Origin: DASUAS01 sp963841415
GTDB lineage: Bacteria; Actinomycetota; Acidimicrobiia; IMCC26256; DASPTH01
NCBI GenBank assembly: GCA_963841415.1
Contig: CAWJCN010000001.1
Coordinates: forward strand, 1,550,001 to 1,614,000
DNA: 64,000 nucleotides
Reading direction: 5' to 3'
Part shown: positions 17,421-24,561 of the stretch, in pieces
How positions within the stretch are numbered: the first letter of the stretch is position 1
Layout: each line of letters starts with the position of its first letter
Translations under genes and position numbers: made by a program
The notes under the pieces: model-generated
Databases searched by the model: none
Seen by the model: the letters and a program-made list of their open reading frames with translations, nothing else
Told to the model about the DNA's origin: nothing

Positions 17421-18005
17421 CTAGCTCGCGTCGGCAGGTTGGCGCAGGATCGCCTCGATCTCGAGCGTGATCTGGACCTTGTTGCCCAGGCCCACGCCGC
17501 CGCTTTCGAGCGCCATGTTGAACGACACACCGAAGTCGCGTCGGTCGACCTCACCGGTGGCGGTGAACCCGGCACGCGTGTCGCCGAAGGGCGTCGTCGG
17601 TTGGAAGCCGTGGATCTCCAGGTGGAGGGGCACCTGCTTGGTGACCCCCCGCAGGGTGAGGTCGCCGTCGACCACGAAGCCCTCTTCGTCGTCGTAGCGG
17701 ATACCGGTCGACCGGTACCCGAGCGTGGTGTGGTTCTCGACGTCGAAGAAGTCGGCCGAGCGGATGTGTGCGTCGCGGTCGGCGTTGCCGGTGTCGACCG
17801 ACGAGAGCGCCACCGACGCCTCGACGCTCGACTCGAGCGGGTTCTCGGCCGTCACGAACGTGCCCGAGAACTCACCGAACCGGCCCTTCACCTTGCTGAC
17901 CATGAGATGGCGAATGCTGAAGCCGATCTCCGAGTGGACGACGTCGATGTCCCAGGTGCCGGGGATGTAGCCGGTGATGGCAGGTGCGGTCTGCGTCGCA
18001 GTCAT
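17421..18005 (-). CDS. YceI family (lipocalin-like, isoprenoid-binding) protein
   Basis: From ATG 18005, with AGGAG 6 nt upstream, the product is 194 residues. It has the full YceI pattern: GTWDIDVVHSEIGFSIRHLM at the start, a GRFGEFSGTF strand, SVDTGNADRDAHIRSADFFD, and the late DRRDFGVSFN. Proteins of this fold bind long polyprenyl chains or amphiphiles in a beta barrel. There is no signal peptide, so it is probably cytoplasmic. It is divergent from a MarR gene across an AT-rich region with inverted repeats, which suggests MarR control. Confidence 0.9.
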   Translation of the reverse strand: MTATQTAPAITGYIPGTWDIDVVHSEIGFSIRHLMVSKVKGRFGEFSGTFVTAENPLESSVEASVALSSVDTGNADRDAHIRSADFFDVENHTTLGYRSTGIRYDDEEGFVVDGDLTLRGVTKQVPLHLEIHGFQPTTPFGDTRAGFTATGEVDRRDFGVSFNMALESGGVGLGNKVQITLEIEAILRQPADAS

Positions 18006-18031
18006 GAGGGGCTCCTCTTGTGTTTGTGACC

Positions 18032-18074
18032 TCAATAGTTGAAGAGTATAGTTCTATGTAGTTGAGCTGTCAAC
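18032..18074. promoter_or_regulatory. Inverted repeats between yceI-like and marR-like genes
   Basis: GTTGA-N4-TCAAC (18061-18074) and TCAA-N3-TTGA (18032-18042) lie in a locally AT-rich 43-bp stretch between the divergent starts at 18005 and 18173. TTGA/TCAA half-sites are common in MarR operators, so both divergent promoters are probably covered. Confidence 0.55.
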
Positions 18075-18172
18075 CACCTCGACTCTCTCCCATGGACGAC
18101 GAAGCGGCGCGGCCTGCATCGACCCTCGGCCCCCGAAACCTCGGTGGCGCGCGGTCGGTAGAGTCCGGCTCC

Positions 18173-18697
18173 ATGGGGGACCAGGTGCGGTGGCTGGATC
18201 CCGACGAACGTCGGATCTGGCTCGGATGGGTGTTCACCTCCCGGCTCCTGTGGGAGGAGATCGAGCGCGATCTGCAGCGCGACTCCGACTTCTCGTTCGG
18301 CCATTACGAGATCCTGGTGATGCTCTCCGAGACGCCCACCCGGGCCCGCCGGATGAGTGAGCTCGCCGACGCGACCCAGTCGTCGCGCAGCCGCCTCTCC
18401 CACGCCGTGGCGCGACTCGAGGAGCTCGGCTGGGTACGGCGCGAGACCTGCAGCGAGGACCGGCGCGGGCAGCTCGCGGTGCTCACCGACGAGGGCTTCG
18501 CCGCGCTCGAAGCGGCGGCGCCCATGCATGTCGAGAGCGTGCGGCGCCACTTCTTCGACCTGCTCTCCCCCGAGCAGCTCGCGAACTTGCGGGACATCCA
18601 GGAAGCGTTCCTCGATCACCTCCTACCGCTCGCGACCGTGCGCGGTGACACGCGCTCGAAGCTGCTCGAGGAAGCGCGTGCCCAGCTCGAACGCTGA
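18173..18697 (+). CDS. MarR family transcriptional regulator
   Basis: The 174-residue protein starts at ATG 18173 (MGDQVRWLDPDERRIW); the frame is open upstream, but the added residues look non-coding. It contains the MarR winged helix: FGHYEILVMLSETPTRARRM, the recognition region TQSSRSRLSHAVARLEELGWV, and the wing ETCSEDRRGQLAVLTDEG. It is divergent from the YceI gene and followed 16 nt later by an MFS transporter gene, a common regulator-efflux arrangement. The ligand is unknown. Confidence 0.9.
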   Translation: MGDQVRWLDPDERRIWLGWVFTSRLLWEEIERDLQRDSDFSFGHYEILVMLSETPTRARRMSELADATQSSRSRLSHAVARLEELGWVRRETCSEDRRGQLAVLTDEGFAALEAAAPMHVESVRRHFFDLLSPEQLANLRDIQEAFLDHLLPLATVRGDTRSKLLEEARAQLER

Positions 18698-18713
18698 CGG
18701 AGCTCAGCCCGCG

Positions 18714-19934
18714 ATGCGAGAGCAGCGCGGGAGTCTGCTCCCGTACTGCATCGTGGCCGGCAGCATGTCGCTCGGCTACGGCTCGATCTACACCCTGCTC
18801 GCTGATCTGCGCGACCGCTACGGGTTCACCGAAGCGCAGCTCGGCCTCATCACCGCGGCTGGCTTCCTCGCCGGCTTCGTCGCGCAGCTCTCGCTGGCCC
18901 GTCTCGCCGACCGCGGTCACGCGTCGATGCTGGTCCGGGGAGGGGTCCTGCTCGCGATGGCCGCCATGATCGGAAGTGCGGCCGCGACCGAGTTCTGGGC
19001 GTTCCTGGTGGCGCGGCTCCTGCTCGGACTGGGCAGCGGCGCCGTCGGCCCGGCGATGCGCCGCATCGTCATCACCCGCCACCCCGACGCGGTCGGCGAG
19101 AACCTCGGACGCCTGTCGGCCTTCGACGTCGCCGGATTCGTGCTCGGGCCGCTGGTCGCGGGTGTGATGGCCGAGGCGCTCGGCATCCGCGCGCCGTTCG
19201 TGTTCCTCGCGGCCGTGTTCGTCGGCATCTTCGTGCTCGCGTCGCGTCTCGACCTGAGCGCCGGTGACGCCGGCGAACGCTCCGGGCGCGCGCTGCGCGT
19301 GCTGCTGGTGCGCCCCGCGATCCAAGCGACGCTCGCGGCGAGCATCGCGTTCTACCTCACCGTCGGCATGTTCGAGGCCATCTGGGCGGTGCTGTTGCGC
19401 GACCACGGCGCCGAGACGTGGCTCATCGCGCTCACGCTCTCCCTGTTCACGGTGCCGATGATCTTCCTCGCACCGATCGGTGGCCGTCAGGCGCAGGCTC
19501 GGGGGCCGTTGCGCGTCGTGGCGATCAGCCTCAGCGTGGCTCTGGTGTGCACCTTCTCCTACGGGGTGCTGCCGAGCCTCTGGATGCTGCTCGCCGTGTC
19601 GGTGGTCCATGCGGTGGCCGACTCGTTCACGATGCCGAGCAACCAGGTCGCGGCGGCGCTCGGGAGCCCACCCGATCACCTGTCGGCGGCGCAGGGTCTG
19701 CTGGGCGCGACCGGACTCGCAGCCGCGGGGCTCACGGGACTCGCCGCGGGGTTCGTGTACGAAGAAGCCGGACGGCTGGCCGTGTGCACCGGCACCGCGG
19801 TGTTGATGGCCGTGTTCCTCACGATCGCGCTCACGCTCGGTCGGCGGGAGCTCGCCGGGACACCGGAGATGATCGGTACCGACGAACCCCTCGCGCCGGA
19901 CGCCATCGGCAGCGCCGTTCCCGACCTGCCCTGA
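18714..19934 (+). CDS. MFS transporter
   Basis: The 406-residue integral membrane protein has about 12 hydrophobic segments and the inter-helix motif LARLADRGHASMLVRGG, a form of the MFS motif A, after the second helix. The N-terminal RGSLLPYCIVAGSMSLGYG leads straight into helix 1. It is downstream of the MarR gene and probably in its transcript, so drug or metabolite efflux is the best guess. The frame is open further upstream inside the marR-like gene, but that part is a shadow. It ends at a strong hairpin. Confidence 0.85.
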   Translation: MREQRGSLLPYCIVAGSMSLGYGSIYTLLADLRDRYGFTEAQLGLITAAGFLAGFVAQLSLARLADRGHASMLVRGGVLLAMAAMIGSAAATEFWAFLVARLLLGLGSGAVGPAMRRIVITRHPDAVGENLGRLSAFDVAGFVLGPLVAGVMAEALGIRAPFVFLAAVFVGIFVLASRLDLSAGDAGERSGRALRVLLVRPAIQATLAASIAFYLTVGMFEAIWAVLLRDHGAETWLIALTLSLFTVPMIFLAPIGGRQAQARGPLRVVAISLSVALVCTFSYGVLPSLWMLLAVSVVHAVADSFTMPSNQVAAALGSPPDHLSAAQGLLGATGLAAAGLTGLAAGFVYEEAGRLAVCTGTAVLMAVFLTIALTLGRRELAGTPEMIGTDEPLAPDAIGSAVPDLP

Positions 19935-19970
19935 GGAGCCGTCCCATGGCAGTGGCCGGCAGAAGAACGC

Positions 19971-20018
19971 CAAAAGGTAGCGATCTGTTGCAGAACTGAA
20001 ACGAATCGCTACCTTTTG
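19971..20018. terminator. Bidirectional terminator hairpin overlapping a stop codon
   Basis: CAAAAGGTAGCGAT (19971-19984) is exactly complementary to ATCGCTACCTTTTG (20005-20018), with a 20-nt loop. A/T runs at the outer ends give a U-rich tail in both directions. The right arm contains the TAG stop and last two codons of the minus-strand DUF2889 gene. Confidence 0.75.
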
Positions 20019-21043
20019 CCGGTTGTTTTGGCGGAGAGCGCGGGCACCTCGGCCAGGCAGCGGAGCATGTCGTTGAGGTGGGTGCACGCCTGGAGCTCGG
20101 TGAGCGTCGACTGCACCTCGGTGCGGAAGCCCTGGACGGGACGTCCGAGGAGCAGCGTGACGTGCTCGGGTGCCCACTGGCACTCCGGGAACGGCAGGAC
20201 GCGTGGCGTCGCCTCGACCGCGACCAGGGTCAGGGTCTTCGCGTCGACCGACGCCGCGACGTCGTACTCGTGCAGTGCCATCTCGGTGCCGTCGGGCTCC
20301 CAGTAGCTGTCGCGGAAGAACGCGTCGATCTCGAGCACGTCGTCGACGGGCGTGACGTCGATCCGGCGGTGCCGGCGCATCGAGACGACCGGACGCTCGG
20401 GGAACTCGTGCCACGCGAGCGTGTCGTCGTCGGTGACGAGCGGTCCGGCGCGACGGATCGCATGCACCGACTCCGTCTCGCCCGCGAAGGCCTGCTCCGC
20501 GCTGCCGCCAGGTCGCAGCCCCGAGCAGATGACCTTGCCCTTGCGCTGGCCGAATCCGCGCGGCGCCGTCTGCCGCAGCGCGGCGAACTCCTCCGGATCC
20601 ATGTGGCGCGTCCACACGAACCCGGCGATGAGGCTCGTGCCGGCGATGTCGTCGAGCATGAGGTGCAGCGGGGTGGCCGCGGCCCGTTCTCCGGGGAGCA
20701 CCTCGTCGATCGCAGTGCGGAGGTAGCTTCCGCCCTGCGAACCGACGAGACGTTCGAGGCCGGCGCGGGGTGGCGTGGCTTCGATCGCGCTGACCCGACG
20801 TTCGATGTCGACGACCGCGCGGATCGTGGCCTCGTCGACAACGACTGCGTCACCCGCGCGTGTGGTCACGAGATCACGCGCCCGGCCGACGAGGTGCAGC
20901 GAGGTACCGACGCCGTCCGGCCACACCATGTCGATCGACGAGGTGCGGCGGACGGAACCCGGGCGGCGCGTCGGGGTACCCGACTGCGAGTCGTCGAGCG
21001 GTTCCGGGAGCGGTCGGGGGGAGGCCACGTACGTTTCGGTCAC
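20009..21043 (-). CDS. DUF2889 domain-containing protein
   Basis: The 344-residue protein from GTG 21043 has the DUF2889 features: SVRRTSSIDMVWPDG early (about 30-44), a long middle with VDDVLEIDAFFRDSYWEPDG, and the C-terminal CTHLNDMLRCLAEVPAL block with its conserved Cys-Thr-His-Leu-Asn-Asp. The biochemical role of DUF2889 is not established. A TAGAAT -10-like box lies only 6 nt before the GTG and no Shine-Dalgarno is visible, which suggests a leaderless mRNA. Its last codons are part of the terminator stem. Confidence 0.8.
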   Translation of the reverse strand: MTETYVASPRPLPEPLDDSQSGTPTRRPGSVRRTSSIDMVWPDGVGTSLHLVGRARDLVTTRAGDAVVVDEATIRAVVDIERRVSAIEATPPRAGLERLVGSQGGSYLRTAIDEVLPGERAAATPLHLMLDDIAGTSLIAGFVWTRHMDPEEFAALRQTAPRGFGQRKGKVICSGLRPGGSAEQAFAGETESVHAIRRAGPLVTDDDTLAWHEFPERPVVSMRRHRRIDVTPVDDVLEIDAFFRDSYWEPDGTEMALHEYDVAASVDAKTLTLVAVEATPRVLPFPECQWAPEHVTLLLGRPVQGFRTEVQSTLTELQACTHLNDMLRCLAEVPALSAKTTGKR

Positions 21044-21049
21044 CCGGTG

Positions 21050-21055
21050 ATTCTA
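21050..21055 (-). promoter_or_regulatory. Putative -10 box for a leaderless transcript
   Basis: On the minus strand TAGAAT (5 of 6 matches to TATAAT) is followed after 6 nt by the GTG start of the DUF2889 gene. Transcription would then begin at or next to the start codon. No clear -35 hexamer was found. Confidence 0.4.
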
Positions 21056-21105
21056 CCGAGCACGGCGTTTTCGGCTCCGGGGCCGGGCGCACTACGGTCC
21101 CGCCG

Positions 21106-21771
21106 ATGGACGACCTCTTCGAGCCCTACCAGCGCACGCGTGCGCGTGTGTGCACGCTGCTCCTCGACGCGACGCCCGACGACCTGGCGCGCACGGTGCC
21201 CGCGTGCCCGGCGTGGTCGGTGCACGACCTCGCCACCCATCTCGTCGGCACGCCCGCGGAGCTCGCCGCCGGTCGCTACCCCTCGGGTGACACGGGCGGC
21301 TGGTTGCAGGACATCATCGATGCGCGCCGCGACCAGGACGTCCCCTCGGTCGTCGAGGAGTGGCACGGGCTCGACTCGGCCATCGAGCCGATGCTGCAGG
21401 GACCGGCCGCGCTGATGTTCGGCGACGTCACGGTGCACGAGCACGACCTGCGCGGCGCGCTCGGTCGTCCTGATCACGACGCACTCGAGGTCGATGCGAT
21501 GCTGACCTTCGTTCTCGAGCGGTACGCCCCCGCCACCGTCGACGCCGGACTCGGCGCGATCGTCGTCGAACACGACGGCAGCAGTTGGCGCAGCCACGAC
21601 GCCGGCGCGGGTTGGACGCTGCGCGTCGAACCGTGGGAAGCGGTCCGCGCCCTGAACGGTCGGCGCACCGCCGACGAGTTGCGAGCCCTCCCCGCTGACG
21701 GCGACGCCGAGGCCTACGTCGCGATCATCGGTGGGCACCTGCCGCTCGCAGCGCACTCGCTGGGCGAGTGA
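21106..21771 (+). CDS. Maleylpyruvate isomerase family (DinB-like, mycothiol-dependent type) protein
   Basis: The 221-residue protein from ATG 21106 matches the TIGR03083/MDMPI_N pattern: an N-terminal four-helix DinB-like domain with CPAWSVHDLATHLVGTPAEL (about 32-51) and a second block VHEHDLRGALG near 110, which together offer the His/Glu metal ligands. A smaller C-terminal domain follows. Characterised members use mycothiol, the actinobacterial thiol, but many are uncharacterised. It is divergent from the DUF2889 gene and is followed in the same frame by an NTF2-like gene. Confidence 0.8.
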   Translation: MDDLFEPYQRTRARVCTLLLDATPDDLARTVPACPAWSVHDLATHLVGTPAELAAGRYPSGDTGGWLQDIIDARRDQDVPSVVEEWHGLDSAIEPMLQGPAALMFGDVTVHEHDLRGALGRPDHDALEVDAMLTFVLERYAPATVDAGLGAIVVEHDGSSWRSHDAGAGWTLRVEPWEAVRALNGRRTADELRALPADGDAEAYVAIIGGHLPLAAHSLGE

Positions 21772-21801
21772 CGGCCGCCGAACGACGACGAGGAGGCTGC
21801 C

Positions 21802-22230
21802 ACGTACAAGTGGGCGGTTCGACGGCAGATCCGGCGGAACATCGCGGCCCTCGATCGGGCTGATCCCTCTCCGTTGTTGCGTGGTTACGCCGAGGACGCG
21901 GTCCTCGTGTTCCCGGGTGAGAGCTCCTGGGGAGGTGAGCATCGAGGTCGGCCGGCGATCGAGAAGTTCCTCCGGCGCTTCATCGCAGCCGGGCTGTCGG
22001 GGACGGCCGAGGACATCCTGGTGAACGGCCCGCCATGGCGAACGCGCATCGCGGTCATCTTCCCGGATCGCGCGTCGGACGAGGCCGGCAACGAGGTGTA
22101 CGCGAACCGTGCGGTGCTGTACGCGGTCGCGCGGTGGGGCAAGATCACGCGGCAGGAAGACTTCGAGGACACCGTGAAGGTCGAGGCCTTCGATCGCTGG
22201 CTCGACGCGCATGGCGTCGCCCCGGCGTGA
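21802..22230 (+). CDS. NTF2/SnoaL-like protein with apparent ACG start codon
   Basis: The 142-residue frame reads TYKWAVRRQIRRNIAALDRA, then LLRGYAEDAVLVFPGESSWG, and ends with DTVKVEAFDRWLDAHGV, a complete SnoaL-like/NTF2 fold. AGGAGG (21790-21795) stands where a Shine-Dalgarno should, but 6 nt later the codon is ACG, not ATG. No ATG, GTG or TTG exists between the preceding in-frame stop (21769-21771) and the TTG at 21874, which would remove the first helix. It is either a non-canonical start, a one-base mutation, or a base-call error. The catalytic role is unknown. Confidence 0.65.
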   Translation, partial: TYKWAVRRQIRRNIAALDRADPSPLLRGYAEDAVLVFPGESSWGGEHRGRPAIEKFLRRFIAAGLSGTAEDILVNGPPWRTRIAVIFPDRASDEAGNEVYANRAVLYAVARWGKITRQEDFEDTVKVEAFDRWLDAHGVAPA

Positions 22231-22238
22231 CGCGTTGA

Positions 22239-22442
22239 TCACGCGCCGGCGCGACCGTCGTCCAACACCCATCCCAACCCGCCGTGCAGAGCACGGAGGT
22301 AGGCCGGGCTCTCCCACGTGTGGGGGAAGTGACCGAGGCTGGTCGAGAACACCCGCCCCGCGCCCTCGGTGAAGCACCACGCGAGCGGGTAGCCGAAGGA
22401 CGACCGGTGCGCGCCGGGCGCGTCGTCGAGCACGGCAGCCAT
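22239..22442 (-). pseudogene. C-terminal fragment of a ThuA-like protein
   Basis: The 67-residue frame contains YPLAWCFTEGAGRVFSTSLG, followed by HFPHTWESPAYLRALHGGLGWVL, split here because it is the C-terminal hallmark of ThuA-like proteins (class I glutamine-amidotransferase fold, normally 210-250 residues). The N-terminal two thirds are absent; upstream the frame runs directly into a TetR gene. It therefore looks like a truncated remnant, although the short frame has an ATG and no internal stop. Confidence 0.5.
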
Positions 22443-22515
22443 TCGGAGCTCATGGCCCAGGACGGCATCTGCGCCGAGACGTACCGCCGGCAGGTCACCA
22501 CCTACGAGTAGTTCG

Positions 22516-23139
22516 TCAAGCAGACCCGGGCGCGGCGGCGAGCAGCAGGCTCGCGAACTGCGCCGCGATGTCGCGGTGGCTCGTACCGCTCGGCTCGACC
22601 GTCACGCTCACGACCGTGCCGGCCGCGACCGCGAGGATCAGCGCCGCCATCGCGTCGGGCGCGACCCAGACGGGCACCGCACCGCTCACGCGAAGTTCGT
22701 CGATGACGGATGCCACCCGGTTGCGCAGATCACGCCACGACGTGGCGATCGGGTTCTCGGGATCGGGGTCGCGAGCAGCGTGGACGAACACCTCGAGCAA
22801 GCCGGGCACTCGCTCGCGCTGCTTCTCGAACGTTGCGGTCAGCGCCCCGATCGCGTCGAGCAGTCGGCGTGCGGGATCTTGTGGTTCGTCGAGGAGCCCG
22901 AGCACGGGCTGCGTCCACTCCTGCAGCTCCGATGCCAGGGCGACGGCGACGAGCTGGTCCTTCGAGCCGAAGTGGTAGGTGATCGCGGCGAGGTTGGCGC
23001 CGGCGCGCTCCGTGATGGCACGTGACGACGTCTCGGCCAGCCCTCGTGCCCGAAGGCAGCCCTGGGTGGCTTGCAGCAACCGATCCCGGGTGCCCGTCGT
23101 GCGCTGATCCTTGGATCTGCGTTGGCGTGAGCTATTCAT
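22516..23139 (-). CDS. TetR/AcrR family transcriptional regulator
   Basis: The 207-residue protein starts at ATG 23139 (MNSSRQRRSKDQR). The HTH covers about residues 12-60: RDRLLQATQGCLRARGLAET, then ITERAGANLAAITYHFGSKD. The C-terminal part DAMAALILAVAAGTVVS fits the TetR_C dimer domain. Its start codon lies inside a 16-bp palindrome that also contains the start of the divergent membrane-protein gene, so it very likely represses both. No Shine-Dalgarno is evident. Confidence 0.9.
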   Translation of the reverse strand: MNSSRQRRSKDQRTTGTRDRLLQATQGCLRARGLAETSSRAITERAGANLAAITYHFGSKDQLVAVALASELQEWTQPVLGLLDEPQDPARRLLDAIGALTATFEKQRERVPGLLEVFVHAARDPDPENPIATSWRDLRNRVASVIDELRVSGAVPVWVAPDAMAALILAVAAGTVVSVTVEPSGTSHRDIAAQFASLLLAAAPGSA

Positions 23140-23151
23140 ACAGTCGTATGA
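23136..23151. promoter_or_regulatory. Palindromic operator holding both divergent start codons
   Basis: TCATAC-N4-GTATGA. The left arm contains the CAT complement of the TetR gene's ATG and the right arm contains the ATG of the membrane gene; only 8 bp separate the two start codons. Binding here would block both genes. Confidence 0.7.
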
Positions 23152-23969
23152 TAGCGACCGTGACGGACGGACCTGTGGCACCGCTCCCGACTCTCGGGCA
23201 CGCCGGGGTCATGGTCGGCGTGGGCATCGACGCGGCGATGGCCACGGTCGCCGGGCTGCTCCACTCCTCCGGGACGAACCCACACGAGCGAGCCGCGGCC
23301 GGCGACTGGGGATCGTTCGCGCTCGCGCTGCTCGTCGCGACGCCGGGGCTGCTCGCGCTCGTCGGAATCCGAGGGCGACCGTGGGTGCTCGCCGTCGCGG
23401 GGCTCATGCTGCTTCCGATGTGCTTCCTGTCCTTCTCGTTCCTGTTCCTCCCCCTGGTCATCCCGGCGATCCTGTTCATGAGCGACGCGATCACCCGACC
23501 GCGACCGGAGCCACGACCGAAGGTGCAATGCGCGGCGGCGATCCTCAGCGGACTGTTCGTGGTGGCGGCGGTGCTGAGCTTGTTCGCACACCGCGATCCC
23601 GTGACCTGGAGCACGGCGATGCAGTCCGGCGCCACGAGCGACGTGATCACGTTGCAGGAAGCGCTCACGACGTTCGGATTCCTCGTCGCTGCGATCGCGG
23701 TGGCCGCGCTCGTCACCATCAGACGGCTCGCGGCGCGACTCGAGCCACGCGGTGATCCGGACGCGAACGTCGATCTGGGTTCAGTCCGTCGTGGAAGTGG
23801 GCTACGTCGCGACCGTCGCCATCCTGGCCCTCGTCGCAACCACCGACCCGACGCACATCGCGTACCCGGCGTTCGACCTCACGCTCGGGCTCTCCGTGCC
23901 GTCGCTGGTCCTGCTGTCGCCGGCCTTCTACGCGGTCGTGGGCAACGCGTGGCATCTCACCGGCGCTGA
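23148..23969 (+). CDS. Hypothetical multi-pass membrane protein
   Basis: The frame from ATG 23148 has about five hydrophobic segments, including GVMVGVGIDAAMATVAGLL, SFALALLVATPGLLALVGI and ALTTFGFLVAAIAVAALVTI, up to about residue 200. The remaining 70 residues are Arg/His/Pro-rich and overlap the next gene in another frame, so the native C-terminus is probably near 23755 and a frameshift may have extended it. It is the likely target of the divergent TetR gene; transport or stress roles are guesses. No family is recognised. Confidence 0.65.
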   Translation: MIATVTDGPVAPLPTLGHAGVMVGVGIDAAMATVAGLLHSSGTNPHERAAAGDWGSFALALLVATPGLLALVGIRGRPWVLAVAGLMLLPMCFLSFSFLFLPLVIPAILFMSDAITRPRPEPRPKVQCAAAILSGLFVVAAVLSLFAHRDPVTWSTAMQSGATSDVITLQEALTTFGFLVAAIAVAALVTIRRLAARLEPRGDPDANVDLGSVRRGSGLRRDRRHPGPRRNHRPDAHRVPGVRPHARALRAVAGPAVAGLLRGRGQRVASHRR

Positions 23970-24117
23970 CAACGGTGGGATCACCTGGCCGGTCACGGCG
24001 GCGTACGTCGTGATGTTCACCGCCGCCGCGGTCCTGAACGTGGTGCTCGCGAACCTCGCCGTCCAGGCCCGCCGGCGACGTCGCGAGGCCAGACGATGGA
24101 CGCCGCCTGCACGCTGA
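23752..24117 (+). CDS. Hypothetical membrane protein
   Basis: GTG 23752 opens a 121-residue frame with three hydrophobic helices (VVEVGYVATVAILALVA, LSVPSLVLLSPAFYAVVGNAW and VTAAYVVMFTAAAVLNVVLA) and a basic tail RRRRREARRW. The membrane pattern is far more convincing than the competing frame of the gene that overlaps it by 218 bp. It is either the second gene of a TetR-controlled operon or the frameshifted C-terminus of the preceding protein. The function is unknown. Confidence 0.6.
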   Translation: MIRTRTSIWVQSVVEVGYVATVAILALVATTDPTHIAYPAFDLTLGLSVPSLVLLSPAFYAVVGNAWHLTGADNGGITWPVTAAYVVMFTAAAVLNVVLANLAVQARRRRREARRWTPPAR

Positions 24118-24561
24118 CCTGCCCTGATGTTTCGGAGGCGGCGGCGGGAATCGAACCCGCGTCGAGGGTTTTGCAGAGCCGCGGGGCGTATCGACTCCGT
24201 GACGCGTCGCGCGTTTTCGCAGGTCAGCGAGGGTGCGCGAGTCCAGGAAATCTTCGTCGTCGCGCCGAGTCCACGGGGTTCATTGGCAAGTCATTGTCAA
24301 GAACGGCGGCACGCCGAGCGAGTTCGCTCCGAGCCAGCTGCGTTCTCGGCCCGTTGGGGTCAGCAAATGCGTAGAGCGTGTAGATGGCTCAGGGGTGTCT
24401 GTACTTTGCGCTGTAGTGCGCTGACGTGCACCTTCCCGTCCATGCCGTCTCGGTGACTGCGCGTGTTCCACCCAGTTGTAGGGATGAAAGTAGGGCTTGA
24501 GCTGAGGTACCCAGGGCCGAGGGGCATGATCAGGTTCTGTAACGGACGACGTCCGAGCTCG
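24118..24561. other. Gene-free stretch of 444 bp
   Basis: No convincing coding frame is present on either strand; the short open frames lack family motifs and conflict with each other. The only recognisable element is the tRNA-Cys 3' fragment at 24136-24175. The stretch 24250-24540 seems less GC-rich than its surroundings, which is compatible with acquired or decaying DNA. Confidence 0.55.
24136..24175 (-). other. tRNA-Cys 3'-half fragment (possible old att site)
   Basis: The minus strand has the anticodon loop CTGCAAA (anticodon GCA), the 3' anticodon strand ACCCT, a 4-nt variable loop, the T arm GCGGG-TTCGATT-CCCGC, the 3' acceptor strand CGCCGCC and discriminator T, a tRNA-Cys identity base, followed by CC. 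No matching 5' acceptor strand (GGCGGCG) or proper D arm lies upstream, and the 5' anticodon strand mismatches at two positions. Anticodon loop to 3' end is the usual span left by tRNA-targeting integrases. A degraded full tRNA gene is the alternative. Confidence 0.6.

Noticed and set aside
17403..17432. Repeated GGCTAGCTC as a terminator
   Set aside because: Direct rather than inverted repeat; GCTAGC palindromes are too short for a stable stem.
18483..20615. 710-codon minus-strand open frame
   Set aside because: Antisense to the MFS gene and out of frame in the DUF2889 gene; low-complexity Arg/Glu-rich translation.
24134..24175. 3' end of a tmRNA gene
   Set aside because: The T arm could fit, but the adjacent CTGCAAA loop with the correct spacing points to tRNA-Cys and no tag-coding part is seen.
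24136..24210. A complete tRNA-Cys gene
   Set aside because: No 5' acceptor strand pairs with CGCCGCC, the D arm is not formed and the anticodon stem has two mismatches, so only a 3' fragment is supported.
24096..24471. Several short open frames in the gene-free stretch
   Set aside because: They overlap each other on both strands, span the tRNA fragment and show no recognisable domain.
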